A stretch of 64,000 nucleotides of DNA from the NCBI RefSeq assembly GCF_001429285.1, contig NZ_LMJJ01000043.1, forward strand, positions 439-64,438, given 5' to 3'. This stretch comes from Ensifer sp. Root278. GTDB lineage: Bacteria; Pseudomonadota; Alphaproteobacteria; Rhizobiales; Rhizobiaceae. A program made the translations under genes and the position numbers. Shown here one piece after another: positions 18,056-28,200 of this stretch (the first letter of the stretch is position 1; every line of letters begins with the position of its first letter). A model generated the notes under the pieces. It was not told the DNA's origin. It was given only the letters and a program-made list of their open reading frames with translations, and made no database searches.

Positions 18056-19120
18056 TCAAAACGAATACCCCACTTTGACGGCGGCGCTGACGAGATCGTT
18101 GTCCGTAAAATTTCCGAATGAACCCGACGCATCACCGAACTGGTGGTAGCTGATAGCGGTGGTTATTTTCATCCCGTCCTTCGTATAGATCGCCCCAAGC
18201 GTGGCGCCCCACAAACCGTCGGTTGCGTCGAGCGGCCCTTCAGCCGATACGTCGGTCGAGGGTTCATATGTCAGAGTTGTGAAACCCGACCATTGTTCAC
18301 TGAACATCTGTGCCACGCCGAGCGTGTAGGTCGTCGTGTCGTTGAAGTGGACGAGTGATCCCAAAGGGTAGCCCGGCGGATTGATCGTGTGTTCGCTCCA
18401 ATCGGCCCAGCGAACTGTCGCGAAGAGCAACGTGGAAAGGCTGATCGGCGCCTGGAGATGGACGTTGACCGATTGCGGGGTCTCGACATCCGTGGTCCCT
18501 TGATAGGCACCGGACGTGTCGAAATCGTAGTCGATCGCGGAATTGTACGTGACTGCGATCCGGACATGGCTTTCCGGGATTTCAAAGGCCGCCCCAACCA
18601 CGTAGCCCGCCGCCCAGGTGTCGTCAAAGGTGACGTTGCCAATACCGGCGGGCACGCCGCCTGCGAAAACTGAGATATCGGTGTCGCCACCCATACGTTG
18701 CAGTCTGGGTCCGCCGAAGACGCTGAAACGATCCGTGAGCTTGTAACGCAGCAAACCTGTGACTGCGATCGACTCGACTTTTCCCGACAGGCCGGACAGC
18801 GGCCCGCTATCGTACTCGACTCTGCGCCCATACGGATTGTCTACGATGACCGCTCCTGAGAATTGTTCGTTGATATCGGCCTTGAAGGCGCCATTGTAGA
18901 ATGGGACCGAGGGCGCCGTATCGCCGGAAGCAAACGGGGGCCCGACGGCAATGATTTGTCCCCCCACGTTCGGACTGCCAAAGCCGATCCCGAATTCGAC
19001 GTAGCGTCCCGTCTCGAAAAGGGCTTCATTCGGCTGCCCCAGGAGATCGAAGCCTCCTCCCATCGCCGGTGTGACCAAAAGACAGCTGAACAATCCGGTC
19101 GACAAATTAATAGCTTTCAT
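18056..19120 (-). CDS. FadL/OmpP1-type outer-membrane channel
   Basis: 354 residues from ATG 19120, with GGAGGGAG eight bases upstream; the frame continues upstream but without a start signal. Signal peptide of about 22 residues (ending TPAMGGG), then a beta-rich protein ending in aromatic VGYSF, as outer-membrane barrels do. Repeats such as ITTAISYHQFGDA support the FadL/TodX family, which takes up fatty acids or aromatic hydrocarbons. It is the last gene of the minus-strand catabolic operon, about 200 bases beyond the FAH gene, so uptake of the pathway substrate is the likely role. Confidence 0.85.
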   Translation of the reverse strand: MKAINLSTGLFSCLLVTPAMGGGFDLLGQPNEALFETGRYVEFGIGFGSPNVGGQIIAVGPPFASGDTAPSVPFYNGAFKADINEQFSGAVIVDNPYGRRVEYDSGPLSGLSGKVESIAVTGLLRYKLTDRFSVFGGPRLQRMGGDTDISVFAGGVPAGIGNVTFDDTWAAGYVVGAAFEIPESHVRIAVTYNSAIDYDFDTSGAYQGTTDVETPQSVNVHLQAPISLSTLLFATVRWADWSEHTINPPGYPLGSLVHFNDTTTYTLGVAQMFSEQWSGFTTLTYEPSTDVSAEGPLDATDGLWGATLGAIYTKDGMKITTAISYHQFGDASGSFGNFTDNDLVSAAVKVGYSF

Positions 19121-19323
19121 GCGGGTCTCCCTCCTCCGAGACGTGTCGCTTTTCCGCAAAGCCAAGGAAATGCGCATTGCTCTCTTTGCCTGCAGCCCTG
19201 CGTGTTGCCGGCTGCTCCAGGTCAAGGGGCTAGACCAGAAGGTGACACCCGAGCCCTTCACACCTCCGCCGATTAGACTGTGGTGCGGGCGGCCACGGCG
19301 TGCGCGTCCTGGTCTCGCCGAGA

Positions 19324-20280
19324 TCACGCGTCCACGATTGCGAGCAATTGCCCGCCAAAATCGACCGCGCTGTCATCGGTGCGCATTTCGGCACGCATTA
19401 TGTCGCCCGGTGCGAGGTAACGTGCGTGCGCGGTCGCCTCCTGGATGATCGCTTCCTTCCGCTCCGAATCCTTGAAGAGCTTGGTCGTCAGGATTTGGGC
19501 GAGGGGGGCGCTCGCTTGCAGGATCACGCCGCCCGGCGTCCCGGTCAGGACCAGATCGCCCGCAGCCAGGTCCATTAGAGACGCAATGTCGTTGAGGCAG
19601 GTTTCCGGGCGAAAGACGAAGTCCCGGGAATGGGCCGACTGCCGCAGTTCGTCGTTCAGCCAGAGACGGATCTCAATCCTGTCGAGCAGATCCGCCACCT
19701 CGTCCGCTTCGGGAATGACCAGCCACGGACCACAAGGGCAGAAGGTCCGGGCGCTTTTGCCGCGGAACCACTGCAAGAAGGCTTCACCGAACATGACGTC
19801 GCGGGCTGATATGTCGTTGCACAAGACGAGTCCGCCGATGAAATCGCCGAGGGTCTCTCGGGTGACGTGGTCGCCCGCAGTTAGTGGTCGCTTCAGGACA
19901 AGCCCAAGTTCCACTTCGTAGTCGAGCATCTGACATCCTGTCGGCCGGATGACGGGATCGAACGCTCCGGATAGCGAGGAGGCGGCCTTCATGAAGAGCA
20001 GGTTCTTCTGGCGTGACGCATGCCCCGATTGATCCGCGTGATCTGCATAATTCAGACCCTGGCAAACGATCTGCGCCGGCGCTGTGACGGGGCTCAGAAT
20101 GGTTGCCGAGTTGATCGGGAAACGTTCAGCGCCTGCCCGCGCCTTGAGCTCAGTGGGAGGAAGGCGCAGGATGTCGGCAGTCGAGACGAAGGTGCCTTCG
20201 AGGGGTGCGATCTCTTCTCCATCCAAAATTCCCCACAAGGGTTCTCCACCGATCGCAAATCGGGTCACTTTAACAACCAT
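19324..20280 (-). CDS. Fumarylacetoacetate hydrolase family protein
   Basis: 318 residues from ATG 20280 (AAGGAAA upstream). The FAH fold is marked by NYADHADQSGHASRQKNLLF, the metal-binding DYEVELGLVLKR, DFIGGLVLCNDISARDV and DLVLTGTPGGVI. These enzymes hydrolyse or decarboxylate the keto-acids made by ring cleavage of catechols (for example C-C bond hydrolysis or oxalocrotonate chemistry). Sitting beside two VOC proteins and an acyl-CoA synthetase, it probably processes a ring-cleavage product. The exact substrate is unknown. Confidence 0.92.
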   Translation of the reverse strand: MVVKVTRFAIGGEPLWGILDGEEIAPLEGTFVSTADILRLPPTELKARAGAERFPINSATILSPVTAPAQIVCQGLNYADHADQSGHASRQKNLLFMKAASSLSGAFDPVIRPTGCQMLDYEVELGLVLKRPLTAGDHVTRETLGDFIGGLVLCNDISARDVMFGEAFLQWFRGKSARTFCPCGPWLVIPEADEVADLLDRIEIRLWLNDELRQSAHSRDFVFRPETCLNDIASLMDLAAGDLVLTGTPGGVILQASAPLAQILTTKLFKDSERKEAIIQEATAHARYLAPGDIMRAEMRTDDSAVDFGGQLLAIVDA

Positions 20281-20358
20281 TTCATTTCCTTTTTTGAGGG
20301 GGCCGCTTGGAAAGCGGCTCGAATCTCCGCTCACAGCACTTTGAAGGTCGGCGCGGCG

Positions 20359-21036
20359 TTAGGCGCGGTCCTTGCCCTTGAGCTCCCCGTATCGCTCGCG
20401 ATAGTTCTCGATCGTGTCCATTGCCCCGCAGAATTCGACATTGTGCCAGTCGGGGTCGTAGAGATAGCAGGCCACGTTTCCGCCGGTCTCGCCGTCGCCC
20501 AAAGGCGGTTCGCTGTTGTGGCGGACTGGACCGTAGTTCAACTGGAATCCGTCGGCCTGCTGTTGCTTGGCAAAGGCCAGGACATCCTCCAGTTGGTTTC
20601 CTTTCACCTCGAGCGCGAAATGGAAGAAGCTCATGCCCGAAGGTACGGTAATCCTGCCTGAAGGATCGTATTCCTCGACGAGCACGAGGCATTCCTCGTG
20701 GTCAGTTGCACTCATGTAGCAGCAGCGAATGCGCCACCCTTCCTTGAACGGATGCGGCTCCAGCTCGCAGGTGCGGCTATGGATCATGCCGGCAACTTTC
20801 TCGTACCAGGCCCGGCTTCGCGCGATGTCGCGCACATAGATGGAGAGCTGTCCGATATGAGAAACGAGCGAAGGCTTGAAGACGCCGTAGTCCTCAGTCT
20901 TGTTGGAGAACCGCCGCTTCGTCAGCGTCGGCCACAACAGCACCATTTCGCGAAACCATTTCCGCTTCAGGAGGCCTGCGAAGCGTAGCTTGAATGGGGG
21001 CAGGACGTTCGGGGGAACGAATGCGGTATTGCTCAT
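20359..21036 (-). CDS. VOC family protein with extradiol-type metal triad (1)
   Basis: 225 residues. An N-terminal extension of about 55 residues precedes a glyoxalase/dioxygenase domain starting HIGQLSIYVRDIARSRAWYE. The three metal-ligand positions are present: His in that segment, His in MSFFHFALEVKG and Glu in DWHNVEFCG, so an iron-dependent ring-cleaving dioxygenase is plausible. It overlaps the preceding VOC gene by 4 bases (ATGA), and GAGGAG precedes its start. It is longer than single-domain VOC proteins (about 140) but shorter than classic two-domain extradiol enzymes (about 300). Confidence 0.85.
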   Translation of the reverse strand: MSNTAFVPPNVLPPFKLRFAGLLKRKWFREMVLLWPTLTKRRFSNKTEDYGVFKPSLVSHIGQLSIYVRDIARSRAWYEKVAGMIHSRTCELEPHPFKEGWRIRCCYMSATDHEECLVLVEEYDPSGRITVPSGMSFFHFALEVKGNQLEDVLAFAKQQQADGFQLNYGPVRHNSEPPLGDGETGGNVACYLYDPDWHNVEFCGAMDTIENYRERYGELKGKDRA

Positions 21037-21467
21037 CTGCTGGGCTCCTCAATGATCTCGATCCAGTGCCTGTCTGGGTCCTGGAGGCAAAAAGCACGCG
21101 ATACAGGGCGCGCGGAGGCGAGCATGCGCCCCTCGCGGATCGGTAAGTCCATGTCTCGTGCGCGGCGTCTGATCTCGTCGAATGCCTCTGCGTCCTTCAC
21201 GGCTAGCGTGAAGTGGAGCATGGAATTGTTGTCCATCTTCAGCTTGTGATGCTTCACCAGGCAGATGTCGTGATGGTGGAAGCCGAATGAGAAGAAATGC
21301 ATTTCCTGCTGCGACAAACGCATCGCGGCGCTGCTGTCGGGATGGTTGAGAGCGGAGAACTGCAGGTCGAAGACCTTGATATAGAAAGCCTTTGAGCGTT
21401 CCAGGTCGGTAACGTAGAAGACGTGGTGTTGAAGGTGGGTGACGAGGATTCGAGTTGGAGCGTTCAT
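21033..21467 (-). CDS. VOC family protein with extradiol-type metal triad (2)
   Basis: 144 residues from ATG 21467 (CAGGAAACC upstream). One glyoxalase/bleomycin-resistance/dioxygenase domain: LQHHVFYVTDLERSKAFY (His), MLHFTLAVKDAEAFDEI (His) and PDRHWIEIIE (Glu) give a complete 2-His-1-carboxylate set. Alone it would be half of a dioxygenase-type barrel, so it may dimerise or pair with the neighbouring VOC protein. Its start may be coupled to the tiny ORF at 21464-21544 by an ATGA overlap. Confidence 0.85.
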   Translation of the reverse strand: MNAPTRILVTHLQHHVFYVTDLERSKAFYIKVFDLQFSALNHPDSSAAMRLSQQEMHFFSFGFHHHDICLVKHHKLKMDNNSMLHFTLAVKDAEAFDEIRRRARDMDLPIREGRMLASARPVSRAFCLQDPDRHWIEIIEEPSR

Positions 21468-21544
21468 GACTGGTTTCCTGACTGCTGGTTTGCCCATGAG
21501 AGTGCTGGCGCCCCGATCTCGGAAAGGGCAAAATTGATCGCCAT
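21464..21544 (-). CDS. Tiny ORF between acyl-CoA synthetase and VOC gene
   Basis: 26 codons beginning MAINFALSEIGAP, with AAGGAAGCC before ATG and a TGA that overlaps the start of the VOC gene. The upstream sequence repeats that of the VOC start (GGAA-CCAGTC-ATG), so it may be a duplicated or truncated gene start rather than a working peptide. Confidence 0.3.
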   Translation of the reverse strand: MAINFALSEIGAPALSWANQQSGNQS

Positions 21545-21573
21545 GACTGGCTTCCTTTTCTTCTCGCGAGTGT

Positions 21574-23499
21574 TCAGAGGAATTGCGCCTTAAAGGCGTA
21601 GTGGCCCAGTTTTTCGCGCAATAGGCGTGGATCGCCCTCTGCTGTAATTCTTGCAAGCAGCCCGAGCCGGGCGTCTTGAATGACCGAAAGCGATTCGAGC
21701 TTCACGCCGGACGACGCCGCCTCCTGAAGGACGACATCCTCGATCTCCAGCATCGACAACGCTGGCTTGAAGAGCTTGCCGACGGGTGTGACGGGGAGCG
21801 TGGGCAGAATCCGGACGGATTTGGGGTGCGCAGCGCGCTCGGGAATACGGCCGACGGCATGGGCAAGCAGATCCGCCTCCGTTGCGGTCGTCCCGGGCTT
21901 CAATTGGACGTAGAGCACCGGCAGTTCTCCCGCGCGCTCATCGGGTCTTCCCACCGCTGCGGCAAGCTGTACCGCCGGGTGATCTTGCACGGCATTTTCG
22001 ATCAGCTTCGGATCGATGTTATGCCCGCCCCGGATAATGAGCTCCTTCTTGCGACCGGTCAGCCAGAAGTAGCCGTCAGTGTCCTGGCGGGCGAGATCGC
22101 CGGTGTTCAGCCAGCGCTCGCCGTCAATCTCAAGCCAGAGGCCCTTGTTGTGTTCGGCATTGATGTAACCGGCAAAGACATTCGGCCCGCGGATCGCGAG
22201 CACGCCGACCTCGTCCGTCCCGGCGAACCCGGTGAAGCCCGAATCGTCGAGTCTGACCACTGCCATTTGCTGGTAGGGGAGGCGTAGGCCGATCGAACCG
22301 ACACGCCGCTCGCCTTCCGGCGGGTTGACGCTGGAAACACAGGCGCCTTCCGTCAGGCCGTAGGCCTCCAGAATGCGGATTCCAATCGTCTCTTCGAAAG
22401 TGCGGAACAGTTCCACGGGCATCGGAGCCGCGCCGCAAAAACCGTAGCCGACGCTCGAAATGTCGCGGCCGCCGACCGGCACCTGCATCAGTGCCGAGTA
22501 TACAGTCGGAACGCCCGAGAAGGCCACGACACGATAGTGTTCGACGATCTCCCAAAAGGACGGAATAACTCCCTCTCCGCGATAGCCGTGCGGCGTGCCC
22601 ATGACGACATGCCCGCCTTGCGACCACGGGATGAGGCCTGTCACCAACTGTCCATTGACGTGGAAGAGCGGCAGGCCGCAGAAGATCGCCTTGCCCGGTG
22701 CGAACACACTCCCGATAAAGGCTTGGGTGGACCAGGCGTCGAACACCTCCGACAAATGGGTGCGCGCGGCGATCTTGGGCAGTCCGGTTGTGCCGCCCGT
22801 GCAGAAGTATGAAGAGATATCTCCGGGATTGGGCATCTCGAAGGTCAACCCGTCGCCGCGTTCCCCGGCAATTTCCTGACGCAGGCTGAGAACGGGGATA
22901 GAAAGGCCGCCGACATCCCGAGCCTGTGAGCGTACCTCCGTGGCTTCCTCGGTGGTGCCGCGGAAATACGGTTCAAAACTGACGGTCAGAATTCCCTGCA
23001 AATCCGGTACATTCGCCGCGGCCTTGATCGCCTTCTGCCAGATGTCTGTTCCCGGAAAGGGGGCCAGTGTGACGAGCCATTTTGCTTTCCCGGCAATGAG
23101 GAGCTCGCAGATCTGTCCCGATTCAAGCAGCGGATTGATCGCGAAGGTGATGCCCGCCGCCTCGCCACCCCAGATCACGAAATGCGCTTCGGGCAGATTG
23201 GGCAGCACGAAGGCCACGACGTCGTCGCGACCGATGCCCAGCCGCCGCAGGGCATTGGCTGTCCTCGTGATGTCAGCGAGGAGCTCGGCGTGCGTCCAGA
23301 CGACGGGATCACGGAAGTTTTCAGAGCGCAGAAAGAAGGACAGGGCAAGCTGATCCGGCGCGACAGCGGCGCCGTGCGCAAGCATCTCATAGGTGCTTGC
23401 CGGGAGGTTACGCTCCGGCAAAGGGATTTGCTCGAATGCCTCAACATCGGGCAATGTGGCAATGGGGCGACTGACGCCGCCATGGGTTTTTGCGAGCAT
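21574..23499 (-). CDS. AMP-dependent acyl-CoA synthetase
   Basis: 641 residues from ATG 23499, preceded by GGGAGGAAG. Adenylate-forming signature: SSYFCTGGTTGLPKIAART (P-loop motif), ILEAYGLTEGACVSSVNPPE, LNTGDLARQDTDGYFWLTGR and KKELIIRGGHNIDP, with the catalytic Lys in TPVGKLFKPAL. Length and the long linker fit the acyl-CoA synthetases of about 630 residues often found in degradation clusters. It activates a carboxylic acid to its CoA thioester in the cytoplasm. In this operon the acid may be an aromatic acid or a ring-cleavage fragment. Confidence 0.92.
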   Translation of the reverse strand: MLAKTHGGVSRPIATLPDVEAFEQIPLPERNLPASTYEMLAHGAAVAPDQLALSFFLRSENFRDPVVWTHAELLADITRTANALRRLGIGRDDVVAFVLPNLPEAHFVIWGGEAAGITFAINPLLESGQICELLIAGKAKWLVTLAPFPGTDIWQKAIKAAANVPDLQGILTVSFEPYFRGTTEEATEVRSQARDVGGLSIPVLSLRQEIAGERGDGLTFEMPNPGDISSYFCTGGTTGLPKIAARTHLSEVFDAWSTQAFIGSVFAPGKAIFCGLPLFHVNGQLVTGLIPWSQGGHVVMGTPHGYRGEGVIPSFWEIVEHYRVVAFSGVPTVYSALMQVPVGGRDISSVGYGFCGAAPMPVELFRTFEETIGIRILEAYGLTEGACVSSVNPPEGERRVGSIGLRLPYQQMAVVRLDDSGFTGFAGTDEVGVLAIRGPNVFAGYINAEHNKGLWLEIDGERWLNTGDLARQDTDGYFWLTGRKKELIIRGGHNIDPKLIENAVQDHPAVQLAAAVGRPDERAGELPVLYVQLKPGTTATEADLLAHAVGRIPERAAHPKSVRILPTLPVTPVGKLFKPALSMLEIEDVVLQEAASSGVKLESLSVIQDARLGLLARITAEGDPRLLREKLGHYAFKAQFL

Positions 23500-23531
23500 A
23501 GTGATCTTCCTCCCTGTAGGTCTGCGCCGGC

Positions 23532-23699
23532 TCACTTGGACACCGGCGGCAACTCCCAATTAGCGATGCGACGAGCTTCCTCCGGCTCGATCTCAAGTGC
23601 CTGGAGCACGAACTCCGCAGCGTCGGAGCCGCCATCCGCCCAGGTCCTATGGCCCTGCAGCACCAATGGCACTGCAGCGAGACTGGTGCCGGCAATCAT
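23532..23699 (-). CDS. Small protein within the catabolic operon
   Basis: 55 residues from ATG 23699 with AAGG seven bases upstream, starting 8 bases after the TetR stop and ending 32 bases before the acyl-CoA synthetase. Composition is balanced (EFVLQALEIEPEEARRIANW near the C-terminus), with no cysteine or clear membrane span. No family was recognised. Tight spacing in the operon is the main argument that it is real. Confidence 0.5.
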   Translation of the reverse strand: MIAGTSLAAVPLVLQGHRTWADGGSDAAEFVLQALEIEPEEARRIANWELPPVSK

Positions 23700-23707
23700 C
23701 GCCAGCC

Positions 23708-24349
23708 TTAAGAAGGACCCTTCCGGAGGGCCGCAACACTGAAGGAAATCAGGACTTCGGGCGTGATGAGCGGGTGCCTGAGATTGAAATTCTTTATCGC
23801 TTTGGGCTCCCAGAGTGCCGCAGTTGACGCGCAAAGGCATTCAGCGGCCCGAACACTGTCCTGTTGTCGAAATTCCTGTGCATCAACACCCTGTTCGACA
23901 AGTTCAGCGACGATGCCCTTAACGCGTTGTGCGTGTGCCTCGAAAGCGGGCCAGCGCTCATCATCGGCGATCGTGAGCAGCTCGAATATTTTGTCCTCAT
24001 CCCGCATGAGAGCAAGGGCCCCTCCATGCAGCCCCAGAATGAACTCTCGGAGCGTTTCGGCACTCGTAAGGGTTCCGGAGCCGAGTTGGATGACGGGAAA
24101 ATTGTCTTCGAGCACCCGCGTAACAAGCCTGTCATATATCGCCACTTTGGAAGAGAAAAAACGATAGACGTTTGCTGGCGACATCTTGAGGTAGCTGGCG
24201 ATGTCGCACACGTTCGTTTTCCTGGAACCATAGAGAGCGCACAATTTCTCTGCCGCGCTTAGAATACGGGCAACATTCGTTTCCCGGTTCTCCTGCCGGC
24301 TTGTTCGCCGGTGGGGCATGCCCGAGCGGCAGTTATCACTCTCAAGCAT
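23708..24349 (-). CDS. TetR/AcrR regulator of the catabolic operon
   Basis: 213 residues. Signature ILSAAEKLCALYGSRKTNVC then DIASYLKMSPANVYRFFSSK. The ATG lies inside the end of the Fe-S subunit gene (ATGCTTGA, 8-base overlap), so the regulator is translated within the operon. The best operator candidate is the perfect palindrome TGACTAATTAGTCA upstream of the first gene, about 4 kb away. It probably acts as an inducer-released repressor of the whole unit; the ligand is likely the pathway substrate or its CoA ester. Confidence 0.88.
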   Translation of the reverse strand: MLESDNCRSGMPHRRTSRQENRETNVARILSAAEKLCALYGSRKTNVCDIASYLKMSPANVYRFFSSKVAIYDRLVTRVLEDNFPVIQLGSGTLTSAETLREFILGLHGGALALMRDEDKIFELLTIADDERWPAFEAHAQRVKGIVAELVEQGVDAQEFRQQDSVRAAECLCASTAALWEPKAIKNFNLRHPLITPEVLISFSVAALRKGPS

Positions 24350-25217
24350 CGGCGCCCCCCCGCGAATCTGCGGCGCCGGGACGGGCCAACCTCAGTTCGC
24401 CCAGATAGACGCTCTCGGACAGGACGCAGTCGCGCCAGACGCTGCCATGGGCATGGGACACTTCGACACGATATGTGCTTCCGTCACCCCGCAAACCGTC
24501 GAAGCCAAAATCGCCGAAGCTGTTCGTCGTGGCTCTCGCGAGACACTTGCCTGCCTGGGATAGGGTTACCTCCGCCCCTTCGAGACATTCCACCGCCCCG
24601 GCGATGTCGGCGCTGACGCTGCCGCCTATGAAGCATGTCTCCCACCGTTCCAGACCCCGGTACCAGATGCGGGGTTTGGTTCCGAGCTCGGGCTTTTGCA
24701 CCTTGAGCCCCTCGGTGGCCGCCTTTAGCTCCATAGCGGCGTCATCTAGTTTCACCGCCTCGAAGACGTCCGTCGGACAACTCTGCTGGCAGCGAGGCCG
24801 CTGCCAGCCCTGATCGAGCAGGTGGGCATCAAAGATCCAGGTCTGCGGCACCTGCTGCTCCTCGTTCCAGACGATTGCCCGGTACGGGCACGAGCCGAGA
24901 ATGTCCTTGCGGCCCTTAGCCTTCTCTGGATCAATGATAACGATACCGTCGTCGCGTTTGCGGATGGCGTCGCCCGCATATCGCATGCAGGGCGCGTCAT
25001 CGCAGTGGTTGCACATCACTGGCAAATAGGTGGTCTCCACCATCGGCGCACTGCCCTGTACGCGGCGCAGGATGCGGATCGGACTCTCTCCCACTGCAGC
25101 AGCCGGCGCCGCGTAGCCCGGAAAGTCGTTGCCGACATGTTCGTCCCGGTCCGCGATCACGCAATTGTGGCAGTTCTCGCAGCGGCCGACGTTGATGATC
25201 AGATTCCATTTGCTCAA
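24342..25217 (-). CDS. Transhydroxylase-like Fe-S small subunit
   Basis: 291 residues. The N-terminal two thirds is a ferredoxin-type electron-transfer subunit with Cys groups CENCHNC, CNHCDDAPC, CPYRAI and CQQSCPTDVFE, enough for about three [4Fe-4S] clusters. The last about 90 residues (GAVECLEGAEVTLSQAG onward) form a beta-rich, carboxypeptidase-regulatory/CnaB-like domain. A small subunit with such a C-terminal barrel is the known plan of pyrogallol-phloroglucinol transhydroxylase. It overlaps the large-subunit gene by 4 bases (ATGA). No Tat signal is visible, so the complex is probably cytoplasmic. Confidence 0.82.
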   Translation of the reverse strand: MSKWNLIINVGRCENCHNCVIADRDEHVGNDFPGYAAPAAAVGESPIRILRRVQGSAPMVETTYLPVMCNHCDDAPCMRYAGDAIRKRDDGIVIIDPEKAKGRKDILGSCPYRAIVWNEEQQVPQTWIFDAHLLDQGWQRPRCQQSCPTDVFEAVKLDDAAMELKAATEGLKVQKPELGTKPRIWYRGLERWETCFIGGSVSADIAGAVECLEGAEVTLSQAGKCLARATTNSFGDFGFDGLRGDGSTYRVEVSHAHGSVWRDCVLSESVYLGELRLARPGAADSRGGADA

Positions 25218-28200
25218 GACTTCCTCCTACGCCGCGCAGCCATCTTGAAGGCGTCCGCGTTCTGCCACTTCTCGATTTGCACAAGGCAGGAATTGGGAGC
25301 CATGCTGCTGGTTCCGCGGGTCTGCGACCGGTCCGGGGTAAGGATGTTCAAGCAGCCGCCGACCTCTACGGTCTCTCCTTCAACTTCGATAAGCTGGAAC
25401 TCGGCGCTGGCCTCATAGGACTTGACGACGCCCGGGGTCACCAGGGCCGAAATGTCGGCGGCGCAGATCACGGCTCCGCGATCGTTGAAGATTTTCACCA
25501 GGTCACGATGACCAATGCCGCGGGTGGCGGCATCGGCCGGGTTGATCCGCAGCAACCAGAAGCGATGGCCTGCAACCAAGGCACGATGGTCCTCCACCTG
25601 ATTAACCGCGCTGTTCTTGCCATCCATGCTGGTGTGGAAGCTGTAGCGGCTATGTGTGGCGATCATCTGCAGCGGATAGCGCTCCGTCAGCTCGGTGGTG
25701 CTCCGCCCTTCCCAGGAGGGAATGTAGTGATTGATCGGTGGCCGATCCGGATTGTCCGCCGTGTTCCGCTTGAGGATCTCGGGCACGAATTCGAGTTTGC
25801 CGCTCGGCGTTTGCAGGCCCATGCCGAACTCTTCGGCATACTGGGATGGCATCGGAAGTGGTTCCGGCAGATCCTTGCGCCTGCCCTCGGCGAACCAGCG
25901 CATGTCGACGGGCTGGCGCAGTTCCGGCTTTTCGGGCGGCACGACGTAGTAACCTTTGCGACAGAATTTCTTCCAGGAAATTTCGCCGGGCAGATCTGAC
26001 GAATCGAACACCCGCTTGACCCAGTCGAGTTCGCTGCAGCCTTCGCTGAAGACGGCGCCCAGGCCCAGCCGGGTCAGGATGGCTGTGAATATGTCGTAGT
26101 CGGACTTCGACTCGCCCAAGGGCTCGATGCACTTATGCTGGAGGGTGATGACGCGATGGTTGACCACGTTGACGCCGTGATGGGCGTAGCCTCCGGAATT
26201 CGCCCATTCGCCGATGTCCCAGCGCTCCAGCGAAGTGCAGGCCGGCAGGATGACATCGGCAAACTGGGCCTCGCCCTCCATCCAGATGGACTGGTTCACC
26301 ACAAACTCGATGCTCTCGTGCCGATAGGCGTCCACCCAGCGTCCCGATCGAGTTACGGTGCTGAGGGACGATCCGCCGTAGCGGTAGATCATGTGTATCG
26401 GCGAGTAGCCCGGCATAGGATAGCTGAAAGGCGCAAACTGGGCCTCTTGGGCCATGCCGTCCCAGAGATAGCCGGTGGCGTGACCGGTGATGATCGCGTC
26501 GGGCAGTTGCTGGCGCGGCACCATCTGCTTGACGGGATTCATCGTCAGGATGTGGGGCATGCGCTGATAATTGTTGACCGCATTGCCGGTCCACGCCAGG
26601 TCGCCGGAAATCCCTCCATCCGCATAGCCCGGAAAATAGAAATGCAGGTCGTGCGGGACCCCGATCTGGAGACCGCCGAAATTGACGCCCGGCTTGCCCC
26701 AGCCCTGCATGGCCATCATCATGATCATGCAGCGAGCCCACTGGGCTCCGGTCGCGCCGCGGCCTGCGCCGCCGAACCCCGTGCCGGTCATGCCAACAGC
26801 TAGATAGACCTTCCTGCCGCCCCACTTGCGGGCCAGGGCGCGCACGTCCCTGGCAGGTATGCCGGTCTCGGCCTCCTGCCATTCAGGAGTCTTCGGAACG
26901 CCATCGGTTTCGCCCAGCAGGTACGCCTTCCATTCGTCGAAGCCGGTGGTGCGGGTCGCGACGTATTCCTCGTCATAGAGGCGTTCCGTGACCCAAACAT
27001 ACATGATGGCCTGGGCCAGGGCCGCGTCGGTCTGCGGCCGGACGGGAAACCAGCGTCCGCCCAGCAACTGGGCTGTCGGATTGCAATGCGGGTCGATATG
27101 CACGAACTCAATGCCGAGTTCCTTGGCCCATAGACGACGTGTCGTGCCCTCAAACCCCGCATAGGCTCCATTGGTGCTTTCGGGATCGCAGGACCAGAAG
27201 ACGATCATCTCGGCTTCCTTCAGGCAATCCTCGACCCCGCCATAGCCCGCAGGCACGCCGACCCGCATTGAATTGCCGAAATGATGCATTGCGCCCCAGT
27301 ACCAGCCTTCCCAACTGTCCGGATTGGCCGCGACCCGGGTGAATCCGTTCAAGTTGGCGAAGCGCATCAGCGAGCTCAGGTAATAGCCCACATTGCCCCA
27401 CTGGTGGTGGGACGACATCGGGAACGTGATGGAACCGGGCCCGTGGACGCGCTTCTGCCGATTGATCTCCGTGGCAACGATGTCCAGCGCCTCATCCCAA
27501 CTGATCCGCACGTAGCCGGATTTGCCGCGGTTCTGGGGATTGCGTTCGCCATTGGGATCGAAATCCACCCGCTTCATCGGGTAGAGGATACGCTTGTCCG
27601 AATAGACGAGGGATTTCATCGTCAAGGCGTGCGGCGCTACCAGCGCCCGCCGAGGCGGACTGAATTTGCGGCCGCGAGCCTCGATCACCCAGGTGGCCGG
27701 GTCGGTATCGTCGAACTCGATCGGCGTAACCCGCAGAATGCGTCCATCCTTGACATAGACGAACAGGGGACCGCCGTTGGTGCAGGTGGTGAAGCGATGG
27801 CTGCCATCGGGCATGGGCATCCCCATGGCCACGCCGGCGGTCTCGCTCATGTTGAGAGTCTGCGTGAACCAGACAATCAGTTCATCGGGCCCGGTGGTCA
27901 CCACCTTAAAGTTCTTGGCCGCGTGGATGATCTCACCCTGATCGCGATTGGGTAGCAAGAGTTTCAAGGCGGTCGCCACGTCCTTGAAGGACATGACCAC
28001 TTCGCCCTCGGCCGCCGTGCCCGGACGGGAGCGGAATTTGCCGCCTCGGATTTCCACGATGCGGCCGATGCTGCCGTCCTGCAGGCCGATCCACGCGGTG
28101 ACGTCGTGCTGTTTCAGCCGCTCCGCAAATGCGGGAGCCCGGGACGCCGTGTGGTTGAGCACCTTCGGCAGGGCAAAGAGGATAGTTCGGAGAACCTGCC